A model generated the notes under the pieces. The model saw only the letters and a list, made by a program, of their open reading frames with translations, ran no database searches and had not been told where the DNA came from. A program made the translations under genes and the position numbers. From Microbacterium murale (GTDB lineage: Bacteria; Actinomycetota; Actinomycetes; Actinomycetales; Microbacteriaceae), in the NCBI RefSeq assembly GCF_014635185.1, contig NZ_BMCM01000006.1, forward strand, positions 186,001 to 250,000: a stretch of DNA of 64,000 nt, given 5' to 3'. The stretch's first letter is position 1. Each line of letters opens with the position of its first letter. Shown here piece by piece: positions 41,715 to 50,545 of this stretch.

Positions 41715-42475
41715 TCTCCGGTCTCCTCGCGGCGCGATCTGCGCGTATCCAGATGGTGCTGCTGATCCCGTTCGATCAGGGCGAGGAAGGCAGCATCCGG
41801 ATCTTCCGCTCCCGTATCGGCGAGCAGCCCCTTCGGGGTCGTGTCGGCGATGATGCGGCCTGCACGCATGAGCAGCAGCCGGTCGCAGCGCAGCGCCTCA
41901 TCCATGACATGACTCGACACCAGCAGCGTCACTCCGCGCTCGGCGAGACCACGGAACTGCGTCCACAGCTCCGCGCGCAGCACCGGGTCGAGGCCGACGG
42001 TCGGCTCGTCGAGTACGACGAGCTCCGGAGATCCGACCAGCGCCATGGCGAGCGACACGCGGCTGCCCTCGCCGCCGCTGAGTGAGGATACGAGCTGATC
42101 CGCCTGCCCTGTGAGCCCGACGTCGGCGATCACGCGGTCGACGGCATCGCGTGGCGCGCCGAGCAGCGTCGCGACGTAGCGGAGGTTCTGCCGGATGGTC
42201 AGGTCGTCGTACGCCGACGCGTCCTGAGTGCCGTAGGCGACGCGGTGCCGCAGCACGCGCGATCCGGCGGGTTCGCCGAGCACCGTCACCGTGCCGGATT
42301 CGACGCGCTGCACCCCGACGATCGAGCGCATCAGGGTGGTCTTGCCGCAACCTGATGGGCCGAGCAGACCGGTGATCTGTCCGCGCGGGATCGACACGTC
42401 GACGCCGTCGAAGACGCGCACCTTCCCGCGTCGCACGCGCAGCTGCGACACCTCAACGCTCGATTTATTCATCAT
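41711..42475 (-). CDS. ABC transporter ATP-binding protein (drug exporter type)
   Basis: 254 residues. Walker A GPSGCGKTTLMR, signature LSGGEGSRVS, Walker B LVVLDEPTVGLDP and a switch region LLVSSHVMDEA are complete; the layout matches DrrA-like ATPases of ABC-2 exporters. ATG 42475 (or 42472) is preferred; a TTG at 42511 would be unusual. No Shine-Dalgarno sequence precedes it and the start codon sits inside a palindrome (42467-42484), so the message may be leaderless. Confidence 0.9.
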   Translation of the reverse strand: MMNKSSVEVSQLRVRRGKVRVFDGVDVSIPRGQITGLLGPSGCGKTTLMRSIVGVQRVESGTVTVLGEPAGSRVLRHRVAYGTQDASAYDDLTIRQNLRYVATLLGAPRDAVDRVIADVGLTGQADQLVSSLSGGEGSRVSLAMALVGSPELVVLDEPTVGLDPVLRAELWTQFRGLAERGVTLLVSSHVMDEALRCDRLLLMRAGRIIADTTPKGLLADTGAEDPDAAFLALIERDQQHHLDTRRSRREETGE

Positions 42476-42484
42476 GTGATGAAT
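42467..42484. promoter_or_regulatory. Candidate TetR operator overlapping the ABC start codon
   Basis: ATTCATCA-TG-TGATGAAT is a perfect 8-bp inverted repeat covering the initiation codons of the ABC ATPase gene. The TetR gene lies directly upstream in the same direction, so this is its probable binding site. Confidence 0.6.
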
Positions 42485-42534
42485 TGTGCGCTTCGGATGC
42501 TGCGGCGTCAAGCCCCCGGTCAGTCGAACAGCGG

Positions 42535-43122
42535 TCAGTCGAAGAGATACCTCTGCACAGTGGGGCCGATCCGCGTCACGAGCTCGTCGACCTCGGCATC
42601 CGCGATCGGCGGCAGCTTCAGCACGTAGCGCGCCATCAGAAGACCCGCGATCTGCGACGCCGCGAGCGTCGAGCGCAGTGCCGCGTCATCCGTATCGAGT
42701 GCGCGCGCGATCCGCCCGAGCAGTTCGCGCGAGAGGAACCCCGCCAACACTGGAGTCGTGAGCTTGCTGCCGATCGCTGCGCGCATCAGGGCGACACCAC
42801 GGCGGCGCACCTCGGGTTGCTCGAACGCCTGCAGAACGAAGCGCACCACGCGCTCGCCGACCTCGTCACGCGGACCTGCCAGGATCTCCGGGATCGCCAC
42901 GTCCGGCCGGATCGGCATGCCCATGGCGGCCGCGAACAGGTCGGCTTTGGTGCCGAAGTAGTGGTGCACGAGCGCGCTGTCGACACCGGCGCGGGTGGCG
43001 ATCGCGCGGATCGTCGAGCCGTCGTAGCCGTGCTCGCCGAACTCGTCGACAGCGGCCGAGATGATCCGTTCGCGGGAATCCGTCTCTCCGCGCGGGCGCC
43101 CGCGCCGCCTCACCGTGGCCAT
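42535..43122 (-). CDS. TetR family transcriptional regulator of ABC exporter
   Basis: 195 residues. The HTH is SRERIISAAVDEFGEHGYDG followed by STIRAIATRAGVDSALVHHYFGTKADLFAAAM; the ligand domain belongs to the TetR_C group with DEVGERVVRFVLQAFEQPEVRRR. It begins MATVRRRGRPRGETD, a basic N-terminal arm. It lies 59 bp upstream of the ABC-2 exporter genes on the same strand and probably represses them. Confidence 0.9.
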   Translation of the reverse strand: MATVRRRGRPRGETDSRERIISAAVDEFGEHGYDGSTIRAIATRAGVDSALVHHYFGTKADLFAAAMGMPIRPDVAIPEILAGPRDEVGERVVRFVLQAFEQPEVRRRGVALMRAAIGSKLTTPVLAGFLSRELLGRIARALDTDDAALRSTLAASQIAGLLMARYVLKLPPIADAEVDELVTRIGPTVQRYLFD

Positions 43123-43198
43123 GTCGCTCAGCCTACGCGCCGATGTGCGCTCACCATCCGCTCACTGCCGTCGCTCTATTCGCCGTGCACCACTCGCT

Positions 43199-43315
43199 GC
43201 GTGAGACCCCATCCCCTGCGTGGTATCTCACGCCCAGCATGTTGCGTCCCGCAGCGCCGTCCACAGCCACACCACCCTTTGCATGAGACCCCAACCCCGC
43301 CGTGGGGTCTCACGC
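43199..43315. repeat. Pair of similar palindromic repeats
   Basis: Two 35-bp palindromes, 43199-43233 (GCGTGAGA...TCTCACGC) and 43281-43315 (TGAGACCCCA...TGGGGTCTCA), share the same core and are each followed by a TGTTGC-containing tail. They occupy the 239-bp gap between the tetR and hrpB genes (43123-43361), which has no gene. They resemble dispersed intergenic REP-like repeats. Confidence 0.75.
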
Positions 43316-43361
43316 AGAACCTGTTGCACGACGCCGGGCAGCGACGCGAGAGACTGGAGAG

Positions 43362-45920
43362 ATGACCGTTGCCCCGTTCGACCTGTCGAGGATCGGCCGC
43401 GGACTCGCATTCGCGTCCGCTGTCGACGATCTGAGCACGGCGCTCGACCACAGCACCTCTGTCGTCGTCAGCTCTCCCCCTGGCACGGGCAAGACGACGC
43501 TCGTCCCGCCGATCATCGCCGGTCGCGTCTCCGGTCGCGTGATCGTGACGCAGCCCCGCCGCGTCGCCGCTCGCGCCGCCGCCCGACGACTCGCGCAGCT
43601 GGACGGATCGCCTATCGGCTCCCGTGTCGGATTCACCGTCCGCGGCGAGCGCCAGGTGGAGCGCTCCGCGTTGATCGAGTTCGTCACCGCCGGTGTGCTG
43701 TTGCGCCGCCTGCTCGACGATCCAGGGCTCGACGGTGTCGGCGCGGTCGTGATCGACGAGGTGCATGAGCGGGCGCTCGAGACGGATCTGCTGATCGGTC
43801 TGCTCGGCGAGGTGCGCGAGCTGCGCGACGACCTCGTGGTCATCGCCATGTCGGCGACGCTCGATGCCGATCGGTTTGCGACAGTCCTCGGCACGGATGC
43901 CGCGCCCACCCCGATCGTGACCCAGACGGTTCCCGCGCATCCGCTCGATGTGCGATATGCCCCGAGTCCTTCGGCGCGGTTGGACGAACGCGGCGTGACC
44001 TGGGCATTCCTGGACCACGTCGCGCGCACCGCCGTCGATTCGCATCGCGGCCTGGCAGGCAACACTCCCGAGGCCGACGCCCTCGTGTTCGCACCTGGTG
44101 CGCGCGAGGTCTCAGAGATCGCTCGCCGCATCCGGAATCTCGCCCCCGAGCTCGACGTCCGCGAGCTGCACGGCCAGGTCCCCGCCGCCGAGCAGGATGC
44201 CGTCATCGGCGGCCGCGGGCCGGCGGACCCCGCCCGGATCATCGTCACGACCTCGCTCGCCGAATCATCGCTGACCGTTCCCGGCGTTCGACTGGTCGTC
44301 GACACCTGCCTGTCCCGCGCACCGCAACGGGATGCGGGGCGGGGCATGAGCGGCCTCGTCACCGGCCCGACATCCCGCGCCTCTGCGACTCAGCGCGCAG
44401 GCCGCGCGACCCGTGAGGGGCCAGGTGTCGTGGTGCGTTGCGTCGACGAACGCACCTTCGCCGCTGCACCAGCGCGGCCGGCTCCGGAGATCGCAACGAC
44501 GGATCTCACCGACGCCGCACTGCTCCTCGCCTGCTGGGGCGCACCGGGCGGAGCGGGGCTTCGACTGGTCGATCCGCTTCCGACCGACAGCCTGAACGAC
44601 GCCACGACTGTACTGCACGGACTCGGCGCGATCGACGCCGACGGACGGGCGACCGACGACGGACGACAGCTCGCCCGCGTCCCGACCGACCCGCGCCCCG
44701 CTCGCGCACTCCGCGACGGCGGCGCGCTGGTCGGCGGGCCGGCGGCTGCCGAGGTGGTGGCGCTGATCGGGGGCGAGCTCCGCGTCGCGGACGGCGACGT
44801 GACATCGACGCTCACCGCACTGCGGAACAGGCGAAGCCCCGACGCGCGCCGCTGGGAGCAGGAGGTTCGTCGCCTCATGCAGTTCACCTCTCACGCCGGC
44901 GACGTTCGAGGAGGATCGGACCAGACCGGCCTCATCATCGCTCTCGCCTTCCCCGAGCGGATCGCCCGTCGCGTCGATCATTCGGCCGGCGGTGCGACGT
45001 TCCTGCTCGCATCCGGCACCCGCGCGGGACTGACCGGTCCACTCGCTGGTGCCGAGTGGCTCGCGGTGGCAGACGTCACTCGAGCGCAGGGCCGAGCGGC
45101 GGCGGGCACCGGGGCGGTCATCCGTTCGGCAGCGGTCATCTCGGAGAGCCAGGCGGAACAGGCGGCGACCCATCTGATCACCGACCGCGTCGAGGCGAAG
45201 TTCGCGGACGGGCGCGTCGTCGCCCGCCGCGAGCGCCGGATCGGCGCGATCGTCCGATCATCCGTTCCGGTGCGGGTTCAGGCCGGCGACGGTGGCCGGG
45301 ATGCCATCCGACGCGCGCTGGAGGAACAAGGGCTCGGAGTGTTCACGTGGTCGGAGTCGGCGGAGGGGCTGCGGCGGCGGCTGGCGCTACTGCATCGCGA
45401 GATCGGCTCCCCGTGGCCGGATGTGTCGGATGCTGCGCTCCTAGGTGCCCTCGATTCTTGGCTCGGTCCGGAGCTGGCGACACTTGCCACCGGCACACCG
45501 GCCGCGCGGATCGACCTGGCCACGGCGCTTCGACGGCTGCTGCCATGGCCGGCGGCGGCGGACCTCGACACCCTGGCGCCCGAACGGCTCGAGGTGCCCA
45601 GTGGATCACGGATCCGCGTGACGTATCCGCCGATCGATGATCCCTCGGCTCGCCCTGTCGTTGCCGTGAAGCTGCAGGAGTGCTTCGGGTGGGCGGAGAC
45701 CCCGCGCCTCGTCGGCGGGCGGGTGCCGGTGCTGTTCCACCTGCTCTCCCCCGGCGGGCACCCTCTCGCGGTGACCGACGACCTCGCGTCGTTCTGGGCC
45801 GGTCCCTACTCCCAGGTGCGGGCGGAGATGCGCGGCCGGTACCCGAAGCATCCGTGGCCGGAAGACCCCTGGTCGACCGCTCCCACCCGGCATACGAAGC
45901 GCCGGGCCGCCCAGAAGTAG
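43362..45920 (+). CDS. hrpB: ATP-dependent RNA helicase HrpB
   Basis: 852 residues of the DEAH-box family. Motif I is SPPGTGKTTLVPP, motif II VIDEVHER, motif III AMSATLDADRF, and motifs V/VI VTTSLAESSLTVPGV and QRAGRATREGPG. Then come the helicase-associated (HA2) region and the HrpB C-terminal domain with FGWAETPRLVGGRVPVLFHLLSPGGHPLAVT and YPKHPWPEDP at the end, the diagnostic tail of HrpB. ATG 43362 follows GGAGAG. Its biological role is poorly known in most bacteria. Confidence 0.94.
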   Translation: MTVAPFDLSRIGRGLAFASAVDDLSTALDHSTSVVVSSPPGTGKTTLVPPIIAGRVSGRVIVTQPRRVAARAAARRLAQLDGSPIGSRVGFTVRGERQVERSALIEFVTAGVLLRRLLDDPGLDGVGAVVIDEVHERALETDLLIGLLGEVRELRDDLVVIAMSATLDADRFATVLGTDAAPTPIVTQTVPAHPLDVRYAPSPSARLDERGVTWAFLDHVARTAVDSHRGLAGNTPEADALVFAPGAREVSEIARRIRNLAPELDVRELHGQVPAAEQDAVIGGRGPADPARIIVTTSLAESSLTVPGVRLVVDTCLSRAPQRDAGRGMSGLVTGPTSRASATQRAGRATREGPGVVVRCVDERTFAAAPARPAPEIATTDLTDAALLLACWGAPGGAGLRLVDPLPTDSLNDATTVLHGLGAIDADGRATDDGRQLARVPTDPRPARALRDGGALVGGPAAAEVVALIGGELRVADGDVTSTLTALRNRRSPDARRWEQEVRRLMQFTSHAGDVRGGSDQTGLIIALAFPERIARRVDHSAGGATFLLASGTRAGLTGPLAGAEWLAVADVTRAQGRAAAGTGAVIRSAAVISESQAEQAATHLITDRVEAKFADGRVVARRERRIGAIVRSSVPVRVQAGDGGRDAIRRALEEQGLGVFTWSESAEGLRRRLALLHREIGSPWPDVSDAALLGALDSWLGPELATLATGTPAARIDLATALRRLLPWPAAADLDTLAPERLEVPSGSRIRVTYPPIDDPSARPVVAVKLQECFGWAETPRLVGGRVPVLFHLLSPGGHPLAVTDDLASFWAGPYSQVRAEMRGRYPKHPWPEDPWSTAPTRHTKRRAAQK

Positions 45921-45942
45921 CCGGTCACGCGTTCGCGATCGT

Positions 45943-46024
45943 GCACAACTTCGGACGTGGCATCCGACACGCCGCGAATCTCGCAGAACGTACGGCGCGT
46001 CGCATCCGTCATCCGAAGTTGTGC
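45943..46024. repeat. Long inverted repeat between hrpB and sdaA
   Basis: GCACAACTTCGGA (45943-45955) and TCCGAAGTTGTGC (46012-46024) are perfect 13-bp arms; flanking CGCGA segments extend the similarity with mismatches. The 56-nt inner part is itself rich in CGCG/GCGA repeats. It lies between convergent genes, so it could terminate both, but its form also fits a dispersed palindromic repeat. Confidence 0.75.
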
Positions 46025-46050
46025 TCGCGACGTCGCGGAGAACCCGTGAA

Positions 46051-47625
46051 TCAGCACTCGATGACGTTGACCGCGAGACCGCCCTCGCTCGTCTCCTTGT
46101 ACTTCGTCGACATGTCGATCCCGGTCTGGCGCATCGTCTCGACGACAGCGTCCAGTGACACGTAATGCTCGCCGTCGCCGCGCAGCGCGAGGCGCGCGGC
46201 CGTGACCGCGGTGGATGCCGCGATCGCATTCCGCTCGATGCAAGGGATCTGCACGAGACCGCCGATCGGGTCGCACGTGAGGCCGAGGTGGTGCTCCATC
46301 GCGATCTCCGCGGCGTTCTCGATCTGCCGATTGGTACCGCCCATCACGGCGGTGAGACCACCGGCGGCCATCGCGCAGGCGGATCCGACCTCCGCCTGGC
46401 ATCCGCCTTCGGCCCCGGAGATCGACGCGTTGGCCTTGAACAGCGATCCGAGAGCGGTGGCCGTGAGCAGGAATCGACGGATGCCGCGGCGACGGTTCGC
46501 CTCGGCGATCTGCCCGGGATCGGTGTTCTGCCGTTTCGACTCGCCTTCAGCTCGCTCAACGCGTTTCGTCTCGCTGCGCTCGCTCAACGACCCGTGGAAA
46601 CTGTCCTCGCTCAACGACCCGCGGGTGGCCCCCTGCGAGAAGCCGAGGAGGGCACTGCCGACCAGTTCGCCGTAAGGCGTGACGGCGTTGCCGGAACCGA
46701 GGCCGGAGTCGGCGAGGAACCGCCACCAGTACATCGCGACCGCGGGGAGGATGCCGGCGGCGCCGTTCGTCGGAGCAGTGACGACCCGTCCGCCGGCGGC
46801 GTTCTCCTCATTCACCGCGAGCGCGAAGGCGCCGAGCCACTCGCCCGGGATCTCGCGGCCGCCCTCTGCCTCGACGGCGTCCAGTTGCGCACGGATCGCG
46901 CCGGCGCGACGCTTCACCTTGAGTATGCCTGGCAGCACACCGTCGGCGTGCAGTCCGGCGTCCACGCAAGCGGCCATCGCATCCCAGATCGCGTCGAGGC
47001 CGGCGGCGAGCTCTTCCTCCGAGCGCATCGCGAGTTCGTTCTCGCGCGCGACATCGGCGATCGTGAAGCCGTGCTCATCGCAGAGGGCAAGCAGGGAGGC
47101 GGCATCGGCGTAGCCGAACGGCAGAGGTGCGGCGCTGACCTGCGCGTCCTCGCCCTCGCGGCGGATGAACCCACCACCGACGGAGTAGTACGTCTCCTCG
47201 GCCAGCGCGCTTCCGTCGGCACCGAGGGCCGTGAGCGTCATCGCATTCGGATGCCCGGGCAGCCGCGTGCGCGGAGCGAACCTGATGTCGCCCTTCTCGA
47301 ACGCGATGGCATGCGTCCCCCCGATGAGCAGCGTTTCGCCCGCGGGGAACTCCGTCCACGCCGAACGCACTTCTGCAGGTTCGCAGGTCTCGGGGGTGAG
47401 TCCGCGCAGTCCCGCGACGACGGCATCCGGTGTGCCGTGCCCGATGCCCGTCGCCCCGAGCGAGCCGTACAGCGTGCAGGTCACCCGCGCCACGTCGCCG
47501 AGTACAGCGCCGGCGCTCAGGCGTCGAGCGAAGTCGAGCGCCGCACGCATCGGTCCGACCGTGTGCGAACTCGACGGTCCCACGCCGATGGAGAAGAAGT
47601 CGAAAGCCGAGACGTACGCAGTCAC
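46051..47625 (-). CDS. sdaA: L-serine ammonia-lyase with repeat-derived insertion
   Basis: 524 residues; single-chain homologues are about 455-480. The N-terminal beta domain starts [24 protein letters not shown]; the catalytic alpha domain has [10 protein letters not shown], the Fe-S cluster cysteines in [21 protein letters not shown] and [21 protein letters not shown]. The enzyme converts L-serine to pyruvate and ammonia using a [4Fe-4S] cluster. Between [14 protein letters not shown] and [13 protein letters not shown] lies a low-complexity stretch of about 35-40 residues ([18 protein letters not shown]), the translation of repeated DNA. Both halves remain intact, so the enzyme may still work. 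Confidence 0.9.
   Translation of the reverse strand: MTAYVSAFDFFSIGVGPSSSHTVGPMRAALDFARRLSAGAVLGDVARVTCTLYGSLGATGIGHGTPDAVVAGLRGLTPETCEPAEVRSAWTEFPAGETLLIGGTHAIAFEKGDIRFAPRTRLPGHPNAMTLTALGADGSALAEETYYSVGGGFIRREGEDAQVSAAPLPFGYADAASLLALCDEHGFTIADVARENELAMRSEEELAAGLDAIWDAMAACVDAGLHADGVLPGILKVKRRAGAIRAQLDAVEAEGGREIPGEWLGAFALAVNEENAAGGRVVTAPTNGAAGILPAVAMYWWRFLADSGLGSGNAVTPYGELVGSALLGFSQGATRGSLSEDSFHGSLSERSETKRVERAEGESKRQNTDPGQIAEANRRRGIRRFLLTATALGSLFKANASISGAEGGCQAEVGSACAMAAGGLTAVMGGTNRQIENAAEIAMEHHLGLTCDPIGGLVQIPCIERNAIAASTAVTAARLALRGDGEHYVSLDAVVETMRQTGIDMSTKYKETSEGGLAVNVIEC
46551..46621. repeat. Triplicated sequence inserted within sdaA
   Basis: CTCGCTCAACGACCCG occurs at 46579-46594 and 46606-46621, and a related CTCGCTCAACGCG at 46551-46563, spaced 27-28 bp. 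They make up the insertion in the sdaA reading frame and keep it open, encoding repeated SLSE/ERVERAE-type residues. Confidence 0.8.
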
Positions 47626-47634
47626 TCCTCCAGG

Positions 47635-48132
47635 CTACGCTCTGGTCCTGCCGCGAGCGATTCGCTGACGAGTGAAGAATTCTCGGACCCGTCTCGGGAA
47701 CCAGAGCAGGCACACGATCGCGACATGCAGCACGTCACCCACGATCACCGGGAGGTAGTACTCAGGTCCCGCCAACGCAGAGGTCACGCTGTTCAGAGTT
47801 GCCCCTGCCACCACGATCGTGAGTGTGATGCGGGCCCAGTTCCGCCCCCGAAGCACGTTCACCGTCAGCCATACGGCCACGACGGCGTACACCCCGTGCG
47901 CCACCGCGGTCGAGATGCGGACGGTCTGCAGGGCGTTCGCGACAGCGGCGGCCCCCAGCGCGGGTTCGGAACGTTCGATCGATGCTGCGTACGGCTGCGG
48001 ATCCAGGAACATCGCGATGGGAAGAGCGACGAGCACGACGACCAGAGCGAGCACGGCGAGGGCGAGCCACTGCAACGCGCGAGGCGGACGCGACGCGGGT
48101 CCGGGTTCACGGGAAGGTGCGGTGATATTCAT
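47635..48132 (-). CDS. Four-helix membrane protein, uncharacterised
   Basis: 165 residues with four predicted membrane helices (about residues 20-42, 62-85, 95-112 and 125-145) and a basic C-terminus RRVREFFTRQRIARGRTRA. ATG 48132 is preferred to a start at 48153. No family is recognised with confidence. It is divergent from a TetR regulator and shares a 62-bp region with inverted repeats, so that regulator probably controls it. Confidence 0.72.
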   Translation of the reverse strand: MNITAPSREPGPASRPPRALQWLALAVLALVVVLVALPIAMFLDPQPYAASIERSEPALGAAAVANALQTVRISTAVAHGVYAVVAVWLTVNVLRGRNWARITLTIVVAGATLNSVTSALAGPEYYLPVIVGDVLHVAIVCLLWFPRRVREFFTRQRIARGRTRA

Positions 48133-48153
48133 CCGCGCGACGTTACCACACAC

Positions 48154-48177
48154 CTGTACGGTAAAGAAATAGTACAG
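48154..48177. promoter_or_regulatory. Candidate TetR operator
   Basis: CTGTAC (48154-48159) and GTACAG (48172-48177) are inverted arms 12 bp apart, and TACGG/CCGTA forms a nested pair overlapping them. They lie between the divergent membrane protein and TetR genes. Confidence 0.5.
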
Positions 48178-48194
48178 CCGTATAGGCTAACGCC

Positions 48195-48788
48195 ATGCCG
48201 AAGATCGTCGACCATGCCGCTCGTCGTACCGAACTGGCACACGCGTTCTGGAACGTGACCTTGCGAGACGGCATAGCGGCCGCTTCGGTGCGGGGCGTGG
48301 CCACCGAGGCGAACTGTTCGCCGGCGGCGCTGCGCTACTACTTCCCGTCGCAGGACGAACTGCTCGACTTCACCTGGACGTTCGTCCTGGGGCGCGCGCT
48401 CGCCCGCGCCGAGGCGCTCGACCTGCCGGATTCGCCTCTCGAAGCAGCTCAGGTGCAGCTCGAGCAGTCACTCCCGCTCGATGGCGAGCGTCTCGCGGAA
48501 GCGCGTCTGTGGTTCACCGTCGCGTCATCGGCAGGTTCGAATGAGCGGCTGCAGGCTCGCGTACGAGAACTTCACACACTCCTCAATCGAGGCTGCACGG
48601 AGGTGATCCACCGTCTGCGCGAAGCGGGAGTCGTCGATCCGGCGCGCGACGCCTCGACCGAGGCCGTGCGCCTGCATGCGTTCCTCGACGGGGTGGCCTT
48701 CCACATGGCGATGCGTGCAGAAAGCTATTCCGCCGCCCAGATCCGTGCCATGCTGCGCCGTCACCTCGAAGATCTCGCCTGCCCTTGA
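48195..48788 (+). CDS. TetR family transcriptional regulator
   Basis: 197 residues. The N-terminal HTH is TELAHAFWNVTLRDGIAAAS then VRGVATEANCSPAALRYYFPSQDELLDF. The effector half (YFPSQ onward) resembles the BetI/PksA-like group (TEVIHRLREAGVVDPARDA, LHAFLDGVAFHMAMR). It is divergent from the four-helix membrane protein, likely its target. A hairpin terminator lies 19 bp after its stop. Confidence 0.9.
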   Translation: MPKIVDHAARRTELAHAFWNVTLRDGIAAASVRGVATEANCSPAALRYYFPSQDELLDFTWTFVLGRALARAEALDLPDSPLEAAQVQLEQSLPLDGERLAEARLWFTVASSAGSNERLQARVRELHTLLNRGCTEVIHRLREAGVVDPARDASTEAVRLHAFLDGVAFHMAMRAESYSAAQIRAMLRRHLEDLACP

Positions 48789-48806
48789 TGCATCGCAGCC
48801 AACGAC

Positions 48807-48838
48807 GAATCCCCCACCGCTTTCGCGACGGGGGATTC
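48807..48838. terminator. Hairpin terminator between tetR and tRNA-Arg
   Basis: GAATCCCCC (48807-48815) and GGGGGATTC (48830-48838) are perfect 9-bp arms with a 14-nt loop. It can terminate the tetR message and, from the other strand, the tRNA transcript. Confidence 0.8.
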
Positions 48839-48846
48839 ACACTCTG

Positions 48847-48919
48847 TGCGCCCGAAGGGACTCGAACCCCTAACCTTCTGATCCGTAGTCAGATGCTCTA
48901 TCCATTGAGCTACGGGCGC
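48847..48919 (-). tRNA. tRNA-Arg (anticodon ACG)
   Basis: The minus strand gives a 73-nt cloverleaf. The acceptor arm is GCGCCCG with CGGGCGC, the D arm contains AGCTCAATGGATAGAGCA, the anticodon stem TCTGA/TCAGA encloses loop CTACGGA with anticodon ACG, and the T arm has GGTTCGAGTCC. Discriminator base A; CCA is not encoded. ACG is read as ICG after deamination and decodes CGN arginine codons. Confidence 0.96.
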
Positions 48920-48994
48920 ATATCTCGGCCCACATCTCTCGAAGTGGGCCTCAGCAAGAATACATGACGAAGCACCCCAACGCGAAACCGGGCG

Positions 48995-49555
48995 TCAGGC
49001 GTCCTGCTCGCGCTTGCGCCGCGCGCGCCGCTCGGATGACAGCGCCTGCAGATCGACGAGCCGCAGCGCCTGCATCCGCGCCTCACGCATGACCGCATAG
49101 TCGGGATCCTGGTCGGGGCGCATGCCCTCGACGTGAAGTCTGCGATCGAGGTTGCTGCGCACATCTGCCCATGCCGCCTCGCGTGCGCCTTCGACGAGAG
49201 CACCGAGCTGTTCGGGATCTTCGGCGATCGCCCGCAGCTTCTCGGCCACGCCGGCCGACTGCTTGGCGCGGCGGCGGAGATTGCGCACATCGCGGTCACG
49301 GTAGTCGTGTGTGCTCGACGGATCGGAGTGCCGCCCCCGTGCGCGCTTGCGCCACGTGGTCACCCGTTCGGCCGCCTGCGCGGACTCGTCGGCCATCGCC
49401 AGCAGCGCTTCGCGAGCGTCGGCGAGGTATCGCGCGGCGTCGAACACGCCACCCTGGGCGATCGTGCCGACGAGGATACGATTCTTCACCGTCAGGCGCG
49501 CCGCAGCCGTTCCGATGGCGACGCCTTCGGCCACAGCATCCGCAGTTCGTCCCAC
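48995..49555 (-). CDS. Conserved uncharacterised protein of Microbacteriaceae
   Basis: 186 residues, mostly helical and charged, without signal or membrane segments. Visible: GRTADAVAEGVAIGTAAARLTVKNRIL near the start, a basic segment WRKRARGRHSDPSS, then RNLRRRAKQSAGVAEKLRAI and a basic C-terminus ERRARRKREQ. GTG 49555 is chosen because GAGGAG lies just upstream, and the resulting protein starts like known relatives; the GTG at 49585 is the alternative. Relatives are sometimes mislabelled asparagine synthase, but no such domain is present. Role unknown. Confidence 0.7.
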   Translation of the reverse strand: MGRTADAVAEGVAIGTAAARLTVKNRILVGTIAQGGVFDAARYLADAREALLAMADESAQAAERVTTWRKRARGRHSDPSSTHDYRDRDVRNLRRRAKQSAGVAEKLRAIAEDPEQLGALVEGAREAAWADVRSNLDRRLHVEGMRPDQDPDYAVMREARMQALRLVDLQALSSERRARRKREQDA

Positions 49556-49684
49556 CACAACCTCCTCTGGAGATCGTACCGTCACCGACCGACGCCGGAG
49601 GGGGCCAGAATAGAACGCGACAGGTTCTCCCCACCTGCGATGAAGCGAACGGCGCGCACCCGAAGCGTGCCAGGAGGAGGATGC

Positions 49685-50536
49685 ATGAGCCGGCTGACCC
49701 TTGCCGGGAACACCACGGTGATCACCGGTGCCGCCAGCGGCATGGGTGCGGAGCTCGCACGGTTGCTCGCCGCCTCAGGCGTGCACCTCGCGCTGCTCGA
49801 TCACAACGCTCCGGCGCTCGCGGCCGTCGCCGCCGAGCTGACCGGCGCTGCAAGCAACGGCACCGTGACCACCCACGTCATCGATCTGCGCGACGATGAC
49901 GCCGTCGCCGCGATCGCCGCCGAGGCGACCGCCGCGCACCCGAGGATCAACGCACTGATCACGTGCGCCGGATCGTCGATGCTCGGGAGCCTTGAGCAGC
50001 TCACAATGGAGGAGATGCGCTGGCTGGTCGACGTGAACCTCTGGGGCACGGTCTCGATCACGAAGGCCCTGCTGCCGGCATTGCGATCCCGTCCGGCCGC
50101 GCACATCATGCACCTCGCCAGCGTCTACGCCCTCGCAGCACCCGCAGGACGCATCCCCTACTCGATGAGCAAGTTCGCGGTCAGAGGATTCTCCGAAGCA
50201 CTGCGTCACGAACTCGAGGGCAGCACGGTCACCGTGGGCGCGGTCTATCCTGCAGGCGTGCGCACGGGAATAATCCTGCACGGCCGATACGCCGCGGCGA
50301 TCGATCCGGCAGTCGCCGCGCGTGCCGCATCTGCGCAGGCAGCGATGTACCACACCGAACCGACGGATGCCGCGGCGCGCATCATCCGTGCAGTCGAACG
50401 GCGCAGCATCCGCACGATGGTCGGACGAGAGGCCCGGCTGATCGACGTGCTGACGCGTCTGATGCCGGCCAGGTACTGGCGTGTGATGCGCGGTTCGCTG
50501 CGAGAGGCCACCGATACGACAACACCGGTGGGCTGA
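49685..50536 (+). CDS. SDR family NAD(P)-dependent oxidoreductase
   Basis: 283 residues of the classical short-chain dehydrogenase fold. Cofactor motif TGAASGMG (about residues 15-22), acidic tip D after beta-2 (LALLDHN), NAxx-type CAGSS motif, catalytic Ser region in HLASVYALAAPAGRI and YSMSK (Tyr-x3-Lys, about residue 159). D at the end of beta-2 favours NAD(H). ATG 49685 follows AGGAGGAGG. The substrate is unknown. It converges with the GntR gene. Confidence 0.92.
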   Translation: MSRLTLAGNTTVITGAASGMGAELARLLAASGVHLALLDHNAPALAAVAAELTGAASNGTVTTHVIDLRDDDAVAAIAAEATAAHPRINALITCAGSSMLGSLEQLTMEEMRWLVDVNLWGTVSITKALLPALRSRPAAHIMHLASVYALAAPAGRIPYSMSKFAVRGFSEALRHELEGSTVTVGAVYPAGVRTGIILHGRYAAAIDPAVAARAASAQAAMYHTEPTDAAARIIRAVERRSIRTMVGREARLIDVLTRLMPARYWRVMRGSLREATDTTTPVG

Positions 50537-50545
50537 CACCCGGCC

